NCBI GenBank assembly: GCA_021805865.1
Contig: JAJZDX010000020.1
Span: 25,761 to 89,760 of the forward strand
Direction of reading: 5' to 3'
Origin: Pseudomonadota bacterium
GTDB taxonomy: Bacteria; Pseudomonadota; Gammaproteobacteria; Steroidobacterales; Steroidobacteraceae
DNA: 64,000 nt
Shown here piece by piece: positions 7,991 to 17,229 of the stretch. The stretch's first letter is position 1. Each line of letters opens with the position of its first letter. The notes below the pieces were generated by a model, which searched no databases, was not told the DNA's origin, and saw nothing but the letters and a program-made list of their open reading frames with translations. A program made the position numbers and the translations under genes.

Positions 7991-8875
7991 ATGAAAGTCG
8001 GATTCATCGGACTCGGACGAATGGGGGCGGCGATGGCGGCCAACCTCGTCAAGGCCGGCCATGAGGTCACGGTATACAACCGCACGCCCGAGAAGAGCAG
8101 GGCGCTCGTTGCGCAGGGGGCAAGGGCCGCCGACACAGTGGCCGCGGCCTGCCATGCCGATGCGGTGGTCACGATGCTGGCCGATGACCAGGCGCTCGAG
8201 CAGGTGCTCCTCGGGCCAGGGGGGATGCTGAAGAGCCTCCGCGCGGGGGCGCTGCATGTCTCCTGCAGCACCGTGAGCGTCGATTTCTCGGCGCGGCTCA
8301 CCGAGCAGCACGCCGCGGCAGGCCATCGCTACGTCGCAGCTCCGGTATTCGGCCGCCCGGAGGCGGCGGCGGCCAGGCAGCTGTTCATCGTCGCCGCCGG
8401 CGAGCCTGAGGCTGTGGGAGCGGCCGCGCCGCTGTTCGATGCGCTCGGACAGAGGACGTTCGTCGTCTCCGGGACGCCGAAGATCGCCAATCTCGTCAAG
8501 CTGAGCGGGAACTTCCTGATCGCCTCGGCCATCGAGTCTCTCGGGGAGGCGCTGGCACTGGTGGAGAAGGGCGGCGTCGATGCCCATCAATACATCGAGT
8601 TGCTGACCTCGACCCTGTTCAACGTCCCGCTCTACCGCAACTACGGCACGCTCATGGCGGACCGCAAGTTCCAGCCGGCCGGCTTCGCCGCCCCGCTCGG
8701 GTACAAGGACATTCGCCTGGTGCTGGCCGCCGCGGAGGAGCTGCGTGTGCCGCTGCCCTTTGGCGCAGTGTTGCGCGAGCGGCTGCTCGCATTGCTCGCC
8801 CGGGGCGGGGAGGCGCTCGACTGGTCTGCTATCGCCAAGCTTGCCGCCGCGGATGCCGGCATGGCGCGTGACTGA
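7991..8875 (+). CDS. NAD(P)-dependent beta-hydroxyacid dehydrogenase (3-hydroxyisobutyrate dehydrogenase family)
   Basis: 294 residues. The N-terminal Rossmann motif VGFIGLGRMGAAMAANL is followed by NRTPEK, an NADP-type phosphate-binding pattern. The substrate motif around HVSCSTVSVDFS and the catalytic lysine in NLVKLSGNFLIAS (about residue 170) are in place, with a helical C-terminal domain. The start at 7991 has a good ribosome site (AAGGAG, 6 bases upstream). The family covers 3-hydroxyisobutyrate, tartronate-semialdehyde and succinic-semialdehyde reductases; the variant signature HVSCST (instead of DAPVSGG-type spacing) does not settle the substrate. Confidence 0.8.
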   Translation: MKVGFIGLGRMGAAMAANLVKAGHEVTVYNRTPEKSRALVAQGARAADTVAAACHADAVVTMLADDQALEQVLLGPGGMLKSLRAGALHVSCSTVSVDFSARLTEQHAAAGHRYVAAPVFGRPEAAAARQLFIVAAGEPEAVGAAAPLFDALGQRTFVVSGTPKIANLVKLSGNFLIASAIESLGEALALVEKGGVDAHQYIELLTSTLFNVPLYRNYGTLMADRKFQPAGFAAPLGYKDIRLVLAAAEELRVPLPFGAVLRERLLALLARGGEALDWSAIAKLAAADAGMARD

Positions 8876-8919
8876 GCGTACCTAGCGCGCCCGCACGCCG
8901 ATCCGTTACAATTGTCTGC

Positions 8920-9213
8920 ATGAAAGCGAAGATTTGGGCCATGATCGCGGCGGCGCTCGGCGTCCTGGCCGTCGCTTTCGCGTTTCATTTCGAGCTCAGC
9001 GCACGCTCGCGCGCCTACAGCGAGCTGCGCGGGCTGCGCACCGAGACGACCACCGACCTCGATCGCCACCGCATCAGCCGCTCGCGCGCGGCCACGCTCG
9101 AGAGCCGGCTGGGCCGGGCGAGACGGCGGATCGAGGAGGACAACGTGCTCGGCGCGCAGAAGCTGCTCGGCCGGGTCAAGGCCGACCTCAAATCCCGAAC
9201 ACGCTCGGCCTGA
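8920..9213 (+). CDS. Small membrane-anchored coiled-coil protein, unknown function
   Basis: 97 residues: a lysine-flanked N-terminal hydrophobic helix (WAMIAAALGVLAVAFAFHF) followed by a strongly charged Arg/Glu-rich helical region. This is the build of a single-pass inner-membrane protein with a soluble coiled coil. No family was recognised. Codon use matches the surroundings and the start lies 44 bases after the dehydrogenase stop, so it may share its transcript. Confidence 0.45.
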   Translation: MKAKIWAMIAAALGVLAVAFAFHFELSARSRAYSELRGLRTETTTDLDRHRISRSRAATLESRLGRARRRIEEDNVLGAQKLLGRVKADLKSRTRSA

Positions 9214-9237
9214 GCGCGCCGGGGATCGCTTCCGCAC

Positions 9238-9468
9238 CTATCTCGACGCCGACGGTCTGTTGCCGCAGCGCAGGGCCGAGCGGGTACGGCTGAGAGCCAG
9301 GGTGCCGAGAAAGGTACGGATGCGCGCCTGCGCCTCCAGGCGGTCGAGCTCCTGCAAGTACACCCGCCGAACCTCCTGCACCGGAAGATGCAGCCTGTCT
9401 GAGAGCGTCGCGATGGCTCTCGCTTGATCCTCGTCTAGATCGGCTCGCTCCAAGACTGGTGCGATCAT
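9238..9468 (-). CDS. DUF3562-like small helical protein
   Basis: 76 residues with the pattern AIATLSDRLHLPVQEVRRVY, then an E-L-x-R-L-E-A-A-R helix and TFLGTLALSRTRSALR. This is how DUF3562 proteins look: small proteins with a helix-turn-helix-like first half. Function is unknown. It runs convergently to the coiled-coil gene upstream and stands alone. Confidence 0.55.
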   Translation of the reverse strand: MIAPVLERADLDEDQARAIATLSDRLHLPVQEVRRVYLQELDRLEAQARIRTFLGTLALSRTRSALRCGNRPSASR

Positions 9469-9732
9469 GTCGATGCCCGCGGCGCCGGACCACCTTACGC
9501 TAGCGCCCGCCGGCGGCGCCAGAAATAGGGAAAAGCCACCGGCAGTCCCGCGGTGTGTCCTCGCGCAGGCACCGGCCGCATTCCGTACAGAAGGGCCGCC
9601 CTGCAGCGTCCGTTCGCCATGGGCCCGTGCGCCGCCCCGGGGCGATGCTGGAGCGGCGCCGAATGGCGCGAGACCGTGCGCCTCGAACGGCTTGGGCGGG
9701 GGATGCCCGTGGCCGGGGCAGGCCCCTGCCCG

Positions 9733-10527
9733 TCAGGCGATGGCGCGGACGACCCCGCCATCGACGCGCAATGCCGCACCGGTCGTCGCCGATGCCTGCG
9801 CGCTGCACACGTAGGCGATCATCGCGGCCACTTCGGCGGTCGTGGCGAATCGCTTGAGAATCGAGGAGGGGCGGGCGGTCTGGAAAAATTCACGCTCGAG
9901 CGTCGATGGGTCCTTGCCGGTCGACTGTGCCAGCTGCGCCACGAACCGGCCCACCCCTTCGGATGCGGTCGGCCCGGGCAGGACGCTGTTGACGGTCACG
10001 TTGGTGCCCGCGAGCGTCTCGGCCAGGCCGCGCGCAACGGCGAGCTGCGCCGTCTTCGTGACGCCGTAATGAATCATTTCAGTGGGGATCTGCAGGCCCG
10101 ATTCGCTCGAGACGAACACGACCCGTCCCCAATTGCGCGAGCGCATTCCGGGAACGTAGTGCCGGGCGAGGCGGATCCCGCTGAGAACATTGGCCTCGAA
10201 GAAGCGCAGCCAGTCGGCATCGGGTATCTCCTCGAAGGCCTTCGGCTCGAATATGCCCATGTTGTTCACGAGCACGTCCACTTCGGGGAAAGCGCGGATC
10301 ACGCGGTCGCAGCCCGCGGCGGTGGCGAGGTCCGCGGCAATGCCCTGGATGTCGGAGCGCGCGACGGATTTGCGCAGCTGCGTGACGGCAGCCTCCACAC
10401 GCGCGCTCGTGCGGCCGTTGAGGATGACCCGTGCGCCCTCGCGGGCGAGAGCCTCGGCGCTCGCCCAGCCGATGCCTGCCGTTGAGCCGGTGACGAGTGC
10501 GAGCTTCGAGGTGAGTCCGAGATCCAC
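9733..10527 (-). CDS. SDR-family oxidoreductase
   Basis: Classical short-chain dehydrogenase of about 264 residues. The cofactor loop TGSTAGIGWASAEAL, the NNMGI motif, catalytic Ser in VFVSSESGLQ, and Y-x3-K in HYGVTKTAQL are all present. The arginine pair after the second strand (NGRTSARVEA) suggests NADP(H) preference. The GTG at 10527 puts the first strand at the N-terminus as usual; an ATG at 10587 would add 20 residues of Ala/Pro-rich tail. The substrate is unknown. The 265 bases between its stop and the DUF3562 gene hold nothing convincing. Confidence 0.8.
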   Translation of the reverse strand: MDLGLTSKLALVTGSTAGIGWASAEALAREGARVILNGRTSARVEAAVTQLRKSVARSDIQGIAADLATAAGCDRVIRAFPEVDVLVNNMGIFEPKAFEEIPDADWLRFFEANVLSGIRLARHYVPGMRSRNWGRVVFVSSESGLQIPTEMIHYGVTKTAQLAVARGLAETLAGTNVTVNSVLPGPTASEGVGRFVAQLAQSTGKDPSTLEREFFQTARPSSILKRFATTAEVAAMIAYVCSAQASATTGAALRVDGGVVRAIA

Positions 10528-10639
10528 GGGCGCCTGCCTTGCGGTCTGTCCTGCCGCGACGGTATCCGCGGCGCCGGGCGCCGGCAATCCTCAGGAAGAG
10601 GGAGGCCCCTGGGGGAGGGGGCGCAGGCCCGGCCTCGCC

Positions 10640-10783
10640 TCAGTGCTGCCCGCGCGGGCGAGCCCGGCCCGCGGGGACGCGCATCGCATCGCGCCCGCTC
10701 TCGATGGCAAGCGCCGTGAGATAGGCAACACAGAAGACCGCGGCGATCGGCACGGCGATCGCGAGCCCGAGCAGCGCACGCAT
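10640..10783 (-). CDS. Very small single-pass membrane protein
   Basis: 47 residues, with a hydrophobic helix (LLGLAIAVPIAAVFCVAYLT) and a basic C-terminal tail. The ATG at 10783 is preceded at the right distance by a perfect AGGAGG ribosome site (complement of 10791-10796), which is the main support for calling it. It lies 113 bases upstream of the SDR on the same strand, so they may share a transcript. No family was recognised. Confidence 0.5.
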   Translation of the reverse strand: MRALLGLAIAVPIAAVFCVAYLTALAIESGRDAMRVPAGRARPRGQH

Positions 10784-11130
10784 GGAGAATCCTCCTGCAA
10801 GTTGCCGCGAGTCGATGTTGCGAGGGCTCATGCAAGCGAGGCTAGGCTGCCGGGAGGCCGTGATCAACGCCCGCGCGATGGATGGAGCGTTTCGGGCCGG
10901 GAAAGGATCGCGGCACGCGAAGAATCGGCCGGCGCGAGGGTGCGCCATGGGCGGTGGGGCGCGCTCGTGCCCGGACGGGTCTTCCCGGGGCGCGCCGATC
11001 GCGGCCGTGCCTCGCTGCGCATGGGCCGCCGGTCGTGCCGCCGTCCGTGCGGATCGCTCCGGTCCCCTCCGGGCCGCCGCGGGCATCAATCCCATATCAT
11101 GCGCTGGCGATTTCCAGATATCGTATCGAT
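10784..11130. other. 347-base divergent intergenic region
   Basis: No gene was supported on either strand. It separates the tiny minus-strand membrane protein gene from the plus-strand LysR gene. AT-rich sequence around 11094-11132 (TATCATGCGC to CGTATCGATATG) immediately before the LysR start is the likely promoter. Confidence 0.4.
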
Positions 11131-12042
11131 ATGAATCTGCATCATCTCGCGATCTTTCACACCGTCGCCGAGACCGGCAGCATCTCCGGCTGCGCCGAGC
11201 GCCTGCACATCTCGCAGCCGGCGATCTCGCGGCAGTTGAAGGAATTCGAGCAGCGCATCGGCGTGGTGTTGTTCGAGCGCCTGCCCCGGGGCGTGCGGCT
11301 CACGCAGGCGGGCGAGGTGCTGCGCGATTACGCGGCGCGGCTGTTCGAGATCGCCCGCACGGCGGAGGCGTCGGTGAAGGAGCTGTCCGATGCGCGCCAG
11401 GGCCGCCTCTCGATCGGCGCGAGCAACACGGTCGGAACGTACATCCTGCCGGGCCTGCTCGCCCGCTTTCACCGCCGCCACCCCGCCGTCACCATATCGA
11501 TGTTCGTCGGCAATACCGAACAGGTCGCCCAGGGCGTGTCGGACTTGCGTTTCATGCTCGGCTTCATCGAGGGTCCGCTGCACGTGCCGGATCTGCGCAT
11601 CGAGCGGTTCCTCGAGGATGAGATCGTGCCGGTGGCGAGGGCGGATCATCCGTTGAGCCGCAGGAAAGCGCTGACGCCCGCCGATCTGTCCGGTCAGCCG
11701 CTGCTCATGCGCGAGCCGGGCTCGGGCACGCGGGAGCTGATCGAGAGGCGCCTGCAGCGCCATGGCATCCGCCCCGGCGACATCGTGGAGTTGGGGAGCA
11801 CCGAGGCGATCAAGCAGGCCGCGATCCACGGCGGGGGCATCGCGTGGCTGCCCCGCGTGTGCATGCCCCGCGAGCTCACGAGCGGCGAGCTCGTGAGACT
11901 GCCCGTGAAGTTCCTCAACATCCGCCGGCCGCTCAGCGTCATTCGCCGCGCGCAAGGCCATACCGCGCCGGCCGCCGAGGCGTTCCTCGCGCTGCTGCAC
12001 GGCCATGACGGCGCCAGCCGGGGCGGGCGTGCCGAACCGTGA
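11131..12042 (+). CDS. LysR-family transcriptional regulator next to soeABC
   Basis: 303 residues. The winged helix-turn-helix is at residues 3-60 (CAERLHISQPAISRQLKEFE; FERLPRGVRLTQAGEVL). The periplasmic-binding-like effector domain opens with LSIGASNTVGTYILPGLL. This resembles the CbbR/CysL/YeiE branch, whose members sense carbon, sulfur or sulfite status. The gene precedes soeA on the same strand with 335 bases between, where an AT-rich dyad sits, so sulfite-dependent control of soeABC is a reasonable inference. The ATG at 11131 puts the helix-turn-helix at the N-terminus. Confidence 0.85.
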   Translation: MNLHHLAIFHTVAETGSISGCAERLHISQPAISRQLKEFEQRIGVVLFERLPRGVRLTQAGEVLRDYAARLFEIARTAEASVKELSDARQGRLSIGASNTVGTYILPGLLARFHRRHPAVTISMFVGNTEQVAQGVSDLRFMLGFIEGPLHVPDLRIERFLEDEIVPVARADHPLSRRKALTPADLSGQPLLMREPGSGTRELIERRLQRHGIRPGDIVELGSTEAIKQAAIHGGGIAWLPRVCMPRELTSGELVRLPVKFLNIRRPLSVIRRAQGHTAPAAEAFLALLHGHDGASRGGRAEP

Positions 12043-12377
12043 GCGGCGCCGGACGGACTGTCCCGGCGCCGACTGCGGCCGCCGCGATCCGCGCGCCGCA
12101 GCACTTCCCGATTCTGCAACGGCCCGATCGATCAATATGACCTCGGGCTCCCGCGTGTAGTCTGGCGATGGCGTGCCCTGCGGTGATCTACTAGAGGCCG
12201 CGCGGGACTGCGGCTTCCCGCCTCGGGCACCGCCGCCCGATCGCGACGGGCGCCGGGAGATGAGGAGGGGCACGGGTATAGATAAAGGATATGGAATAGC
12301 TGCCTTATTTATATTGGATCTATAACTGGACCGGATCCACCATGCGTTCGCCCAGAGGGGCTTGCGAGGCACCAATC
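12043..12377. other. 335-base regulatory region upstream of soeA
   Basis: No gene seen. The last 80 bases are strikingly AT-rich against the GC-rich surroundings and contain the inverted repeat at 12277-12324, so this is the likely soe promoter and operator. Confidence 0.5.
12277..12324. promoter_or_regulatory. AT-rich dyad, candidate LysR operator for soeABC
   Basis: TATAGAT at 12277-12283 is repeated in reverse complement as ATCTATA at 12318-12324. Nested inside are ATAAAGG and CCTTATTTATA, which pair partly. The location between the LysR gene and soeA and the sharp drop in GC support a regulator and polymerase binding region. Confidence 0.45.
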
Positions 12378-15182
12378 ATGGCGGCGACGGAGCAATCACA
12401 GCCCAGGCGCACTGTTGCGCGCACGACCTGCTACATGTGCGCCTGCCGTTGCGGCATCAAGGTGCACCTCGAGGACGGCAGGCTGCGCTACATCGAGGGA
12501 AACCGCGACCATCCGATCAACCGCGGAGTGCTCTGCGGCAAGGGGTCGGCGGGAATCATGACGGCGATCTCCCCGGCGCGGCTGTCGACGCCCCTGAAGC
12601 GCACCGGTGCGCGCGGGTCGGGCGCGTTCGAGGCCATCTCCTGGGCGCAGGCGATGCGGATCGCGACGGAGCGCCTCGCCGCGATCCGCGCGAGCGACCC
12701 GGGCCGGCTCGCCCTCTTCACGGGCCGCGATCAGTCGCAGTCGCTCACGGGCCACTTCGCCCGGATGTTCGGCACCATCAACTACGCGGCGCACGGCGGG
12801 TTCTGCTCCGTCAACATGGCGGCGGCGGGTCTGTACTCGGTCGGGGGCGCGTTTTGGGAGTTCGGCGAGCCGGACTGGGAGCACGCCAGGCTCTTTCTGC
12901 TCTTCGGGGTCGCCGAAGACCACGATTCCAACCCGATCAAGCTCGGCCTCGCCAGGCTCAAGCAGCGCGGCGCCAAGATCCTCTCGATCAATCCGGTGCG
13001 CACGGGCTACTCCGCGATCGCGGACGAATTCCTCGCCATCACCCCCGGCACCGACGGCCTGCTCGTGTTCGCGCTCATCCACTGCCTGCTCGAGGCGGGG
13101 CGGATCGATGCGGAATTCCTCATCCGCTACACCAACGCCCATCATCTGGTGATCGATGCGCCCGGGGAGGCCGGGCACGGATTGATCGCGCGCGATGCGG
13201 CGGGCCGGCAGCTGTGCTTCGATCGCGCCTCGGGCTCGCTCCTCGAGGCGCAGGCGAGCGGCACCGACCCGGCGCTGCTCGGCACCTTCGAGTTGGCGGA
13301 TGGGCGGCGCGCCCGCCCGGCCTTCGCCCTGCTCGCCGAGCGCTATGCCGATCCGCAATATGCCCCGGAGGCGGTCGCCGGCCGCTGCGGCATCGAGGCG
13401 GCCGCGATCCGGCGCATCGCCGCGGAGATCGCCGAGGTCGCATTCAATCAGCCGGTCGTGCTCGAGCAGCCGTGGACGGATGCGGCGGGCCGCCGTCACG
13501 CGGTGATGAGCGGGCGGCCCGTTGCGATCCATGCCATGCGCGGGGTGTCCGCGCACTCGAACGGATTTCACACCTGCCGCGCGATCCACGTGCTGCAGAT
13601 GCTGCTCGGCGCGATCGACACGCCGGGCTCCTGGCGCTACAAGTCGCCCTATCCGAAGCCGATCCCCGGCGGGCCGGCGCCCGGGCGCCCGCGCGCGCCC
13701 GGGGGGCCGCTCGATGCGCCGCCGCTCGGCTTCCCGCGCGGCCCGGAGGATCTTCTCGTCGATGAGGCCGGCGAGGCGCTGCGGCTCGATCGGGCGTTCT
13801 CGTGGGAGGCGCCCCTTGCCATTCACGGCCTGATGCACATGGCGATCGCGCGTGCCTACGAGGCGGGCCCGGAGGGGATCGACACGCTGTTCCTCTTCAT
13901 GTCGAACATGGCGTGGAATTCGGCGATGAACCCGGGCGAGACCACGCGGATGCTGAGCGAGTGCGACGAGCAGGGCAACTACCGCATTCCCTTCGTCATC
14001 GTCGCCGACGCATTCTCATCGGAGACCGTCGCCTACGCGGACCTGGTGCTGCCGGACACGACGTATCTTGAGCGCTACGACTGCATCTCGCTGCTCGACC
14101 GCCCTATCGGCTCGGCGCACGGTCCGGCCGACGCCATCCGCATACCGGTGCTGCGGCCGGACCGCGATGTCAGGCCGTTCCAGGATGTGCTCATCGATCT
14201 CGCCGGGCGCCTTGGCCTGCCGGACTTCGCCGACGAGCAGGGCCGGCCGCTTTATTCGTCATACGCCGAGTACATGGTCCGGCACCAACGACGGCCGGGC
14301 ATCGGCCCGCTGGCCGGCTTTCGCGGCGAGGACGGCCGCGCCATCGGCAAGGGGGCGCCCAATCCTCGCCAGCTCGAGCGTTATGTCGAGAATGGCAGCT
14401 TCTGGAGGCACGAATTGCCCCACGAGCAGCTCTACTTCAAGCACGCCAACCGGGCCTATCTCGCCGGCGCCAAGGCGATGGGTCTGATCGAGGACGATGC
14501 GCAGATCGTTCTGCAGCTGTATTGCGAGACGCTGCAGCGGTTCCGTCTGGCGGCCGAGGGACACGGCGCTCCTCGCCCGCCGCCGCGGCTGCGCGAGCGC
14601 ATCACGCGCTTCTTCGATCCGTTGCCCATCTGGTACGTGCCGCTCGAGGAAGCGATGACGGACCGCGAGGCCTACCCGCTGCACGCCATCACCCAGCGGC
14701 CCATGGCGATGTATCACTCCTGGGGCTCGCACAACGCATGGCTGCGGCAGATCCTGCCGGAGAACCGCCTGTATCTGCACCGCGATCTCGCGGCCCGGCT
14801 GGGCATCGGCGATGAGGACTGGGTGTGGGTCCGCTCGCGCAGCGCCAGCCTGAGGTGCCGGGCGCGCACCATGACCGGGGTCAACCGCGACACCGTGTGG
14901 ACCTGGAACGCGATCGGCAAGCGCGCCGGCGCCTGGGCGCTCTCGCACGATGCGCCGGAGTTCCGCCGGGGGTTCCTGTTGAATCACGTCATCTCGGAAT
15001 ACCTGCCGAAAGAGGGCGGAGCGGCGCCGCAGTCCAATTCCGATCCGGTGACCGGGCAGGCCGCCTGGTTCGATCTCACCGTCTGCCTCGAGCCCTGCGC
15101 TCCCGGGACGCCCGATGAGACCTCGCCCCGTTGGGGCACGAACCCGCTGCGGGTGCGGCAGGCTGCGGAGAATGACCGATGA
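12378..15182 (+). CDS. soeA: Sulfite dehydrogenase molybdopterin subunit SoeA
   Basis: About 934 residues, in the DMSO-reductase family. The N-terminal 4Fe-4S motif is TTCYMCACRCGI with a fourth Cys in GVLCGKGSAG. The molybdenum-ligand cysteine is likely in HGGFCSVNMAAAG. SoeA oxidises sulfite to sulfate and passes electrons through SoeB to quinone. There is no Tat signal, so the enzyme faces the cytoplasm, as in Allochromatium SoeABC and unlike periplasmic relatives PsrA and PhsA. The ATG at 12378 is preferred over 12342, which has no ribosome site. It overlaps soeB by 4 bases. An arsenate- or polysulfide-reductase role is less likely given the soluble, signal-free form. Confidence 0.75.
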   Translation: MAATEQSQPRRTVARTTCYMCACRCGIKVHLEDGRLRYIEGNRDHPINRGVLCGKGSAGIMTAISPARLSTPLKRTGARGSGAFEAISWAQAMRIATERLAAIRASDPGRLALFTGRDQSQSLTGHFARMFGTINYAAHGGFCSVNMAAAGLYSVGGAFWEFGEPDWEHARLFLLFGVAEDHDSNPIKLGLARLKQRGAKILSINPVRTGYSAIADEFLAITPGTDGLLVFALIHCLLEAGRIDAEFLIRYTNAHHLVIDAPGEAGHGLIARDAAGRQLCFDRASGSLLEAQASGTDPALLGTFELADGRRARPAFALLAERYADPQYAPEAVAGRCGIEAAAIRRIAAEIAEVAFNQPVVLEQPWTDAAGRRHAVMSGRPVAIHAMRGVSAHSNGFHTCRAIHVLQMLLGAIDTPGSWRYKSPYPKPIPGGPAPGRPRAPGGPLDAPPLGFPRGPEDLLVDEAGEALRLDRAFSWEAPLAIHGLMHMAIARAYEAGPEGIDTLFLFMSNMAWNSAMNPGETTRMLSECDEQGNYRIPFVIVADAFSSETVAYADLVLPDTTYLERYDCISLLDRPIGSAHGPADAIRIPVLRPDRDVRPFQDVLIDLAGRLGLPDFADEQGRPLYSSYAEYMVRHQRRPGIGPLAGFRGEDGRAIGKGAPNPRQLERYVENGSFWRHELPHEQLYFKHANRAYLAGAKAMGLIEDDAQIVLQLYCETLQRFRLAAEGHGAPRPPPRLRERITRFFDPLPIWYVPLEEAMTDREAYPLHAITQRPMAMYHSWGSHNAWLRQILPENRLYLHRDLAARLGIGDEDWVWVRSRSASLRCRARTMTGVNRDTVWTWNAIGKRAGAWALSHDAPEFRRGFLLNHVISEYLPKEGGAAPQSNSDPVTGQAAWFDLTVCLEPCAPGTPDETSPRWGTNPLRVRQAAENDR

Positions 15183-15919
15183 GCACGCTGCCGGAGCGGC
15201 CGCCGGGCGCGAAAAGGCTCGGCCTGGTGATCGATCTGGACACCTGTGTCGGCTGCCACGCCTGCGCCGTCAACTGCAAGGAGTGGAACACCGGGGGGGA
15301 GGCCGGGATCCTGCCCGACTACGACAAGTACGGCCCCGAGCCCGACGGAGTGTGGTTCAACCGGATCCACTCGTACGAGACCGAGGAGGGCGGATGCTCG
15401 CGGACGGTGAACTTCCCGCGCTCGTGCCTGCACTGCGAAGACCCGCTCTGTGTCACCGTCTGTCCGACCGGGGCATCCTACAAGCGCGCCGAGGACGGCA
15501 TCGTCCTCGTCGACACCGACAAGTGCATCGGCTGTCAGCTGTGCTCCTGGGCCTGTCCGTACGGTGCGCGCGAGCTCGACGAGAAGGCGGGCGTGATGCG
15601 CAAGTGCACGTTGTGTGTCGACCGCATCTACGACGAGAGTGTGCCGCAGGAGGAGCGCGTGCCGGCCTGCGTGGCAACCTGTCCCTCGCGGGCGCGGCAC
15701 TTCGGCGACCTCGCCGACCCCGAAAGCGAGGTCTCGAAGCTCGTCCGGGAGCGCGGCGGCGCCGATCTGCTCCCCGGGCTCGGCTATCGACCGACCAACA
15801 AATACCTCCCGCCGCGCCGCGCGAGGATTCCGACCGCGCCGGCGAAGCCTCCCGCACCGGGGGCCAAGGGCATCGGCGCGGCGTTGCTCGGCCTGCTCGA
15901 CAAGGCGCTCAGCCGATGA
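15179..15919 (+). CDS. soeB: Sulfite dehydrogenase iron-sulfur subunit SoeB
   Basis: 246 residues, DmsB/NrfC type. Four ferredoxin-like cysteine groups are visible: CVGCHACAVNCKEWN, CLHCEDPLCVTVCPTGAS, CIGCQLCSWACPYGA and CTLCVDRIYDE with PACVATCPSRA. They hold four 4Fe-4S clusters that carry electrons from SoeA to the membrane subunit. No signal peptide is present, in keeping with a cytoplasmic enzyme. The start overlaps soeA (ATGA) and the stop overlaps soeC (ATGA), so the three are translationally coupled. Confidence 0.85.
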   Translation: MSTLPERPPGAKRLGLVIDLDTCVGCHACAVNCKEWNTGGEAGILPDYDKYGPEPDGVWFNRIHSYETEEGGCSRTVNFPRSCLHCEDPLCVTVCPTGASYKRAEDGIVLVDTDKCIGCQLCSWACPYGARELDEKAGVMRKCTLCVDRIYDESVPQEERVPACVATCPSRARHFGDLADPESEVSKLVRERGGADLLPGLGYRPTNKYLPPRRARIPTAPAKPPAPGAKGIGAALLGLLDKALSR

Positions 15920-16854
15920 AGCCCGCCGCCTCCGTCCTGCTGCTCACCACCTCGACCGGGTTCGGGTTCGGGCTCCTCGCCTGGCTCGGGGCGTATGCCG
16001 CCCTCGGGCTGCTGCCGCGGGCGCCGGTGCTGGTCGCCGCCGGCATCGTCATCGCCCTGATCTTCACCTCCACCGGGCTCATCGCCTCGATGTTTCATCT
16101 GGAGCGCAAGGAGCGCGCATGGCGCGCATTCACTCAGTGGCGCTCCTCGTGGCTGTCCCGCGAGGGTGTCGCCGCCGTGCTGACTTACCCGGTGGCGATC
16201 GCCTTTGGCGTTGCCTTCTGGCGCGGCGGGCCGCCGCTCGCCACGCGCCTGTTGGGAGCGGCGACCCTCCTGGCATCGCTTGGCACGGTGTACTGCACGG
16301 CCATGATCTACGCGAGCCTGAAGCCGATCCGCCAGTGGCACAACGCACACACCGCGCCCGATTATCTGCTGTACGCCGTGTTCTCCGGCGCCGTGCTGTT
16401 CGCGACACTGCGCACCGCCGCTCTCGGGGAGCCCGGAGCGATGGCGAGCGCGGCGGCGGCGGCGGCCGCCGCCGCCGCGCTCCTCGCCAAGCGCGCCTAC
16501 TGGCGGCACATCGACGCACAGGCGCCGCTTGCGACGCTCGCCGCCGCGATCGGCCTGCCCCAGGGCATCGAGGCGCGGCCGCTCGATGCGCCGCATTTCT
16601 CGGAAAACTACATCCTGCGTCAGATGGGCTTCGCCGTCGCCCGGCGGCACGCCGCGAAGCTTCGCTCCCTCGCCCTGTTGATCGGCTTCGCCCTGCCGCT
16701 CGCCCTGAGCGTTCTCGGGGCGCTCGCGCCGGCTCCGATGCTCGCGACCACGCTGGCTCTGGCGTGCGCGGCGCTCGGCCTGGCTCTCGAGCGCTGGCTG
16801 TTCTTCGCAGAGGCCACCCACGTGTCGGCCCTCTATTACGGGCGGCGGATATGA
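15916..16854 (+). CDS. soeC: Sulfite dehydrogenase membrane anchor SoeC (DmsC family)
   Basis: 312 residues with about eight hydrophobic segments, among them FGLLAWLGAYAALGLL, VLVAAGIVIALIFTSTGLIA, LLGAATLLASLGTVYCTAMI and LALLIGFALPLALSVLGALA. It matches the DmsC/SoeC quinone-reducing anchors. The HLERKERAWRAF and SLKPIRQWHNAHT loops are typical of the family. It ends the operon; degenerate IS sequence begins about 70 bases later. Confidence 0.8.
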   Translation: MKPAASVLLLTTSTGFGFGLLAWLGAYAALGLLPRAPVLVAAGIVIALIFTSTGLIASMFHLERKERAWRAFTQWRSSWLSREGVAAVLTYPVAIAFGVAFWRGGPPLATRLLGAATLLASLGTVYCTAMIYASLKPIRQWHNAHTAPDYLLYAVFSGAVLFATLRTAALGEPGAMASAAAAAAAAAALLAKRAYWRHIDAQAPLATLAAAIGLPQGIEARPLDAPHFSENYILRQMGFAVARRHAAKLRSLALLIGFALPLALSVLGALAPAPMLATTLALACAALGLALERWLFFAEATHVSALYYGRRI

Positions 16855-16926
16855 GCCCTGCGCGCTGCGCCGGGGAGCCACGGCGGATCGGCCGGCTGGG
16901 GCTGCGCGGCGATCCTCTGTGATCTG

Positions 16927-17190
16927 GTGCTGGGGCTTTTGAGCCTCGGGGCCGATGAGATCTGCTGCTGCAAGGGGCGCAAATTCGCCACGATCCTCTA
17001 CGATCCCGAGCGTGCTCGCGTGGTGTGGGTCGGCGCCGGAAAAGGGGCGCGAAACCCTCGGCCGGTTCTTCACCGAAGCCCTGAGCGAGCACCAGCGGCG
17101 CCAGGTCCGCCCGGCCAGCGGCGACATGAGCCGCGCCTACACCGAGGCGATCAAGCACCACTGCCCGAACGCCACCCTCAAGGCGCACTT
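16927..17190 (+). pseudogene. ISL3-family transposase fragment, frameshifted
   Basis: The stretch opens in the middle of an ISL3 (IS204/IS1001/IS1165-type) DDE domain: LGADEICCCKGRKFATILYD, then ERARVVWVGAGKG. The reading frame shifts by one base near 17040 and goes on as GRETLGRFFTEALSEHQRR and SGDMSRAYTEAIKHHCPNA. Both the N-terminal half and the rest of the catalytic domain are missing. It is an inactive relic directly behind soeC. Confidence 0.7.
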
Positions 17191-17229
17191 CGAGAACATC
17201 CTCGCCTTCGTCGAGCATGATCCGACCAA

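Noticed and set aside
9500..9732. Minus-strand peptide containing FCTECGRCLRED, a zinc-finger-like Cys pattern
   Set aside because: No start codon with a ribosome site and no conserved context; Cys pattern is short and may be chance.
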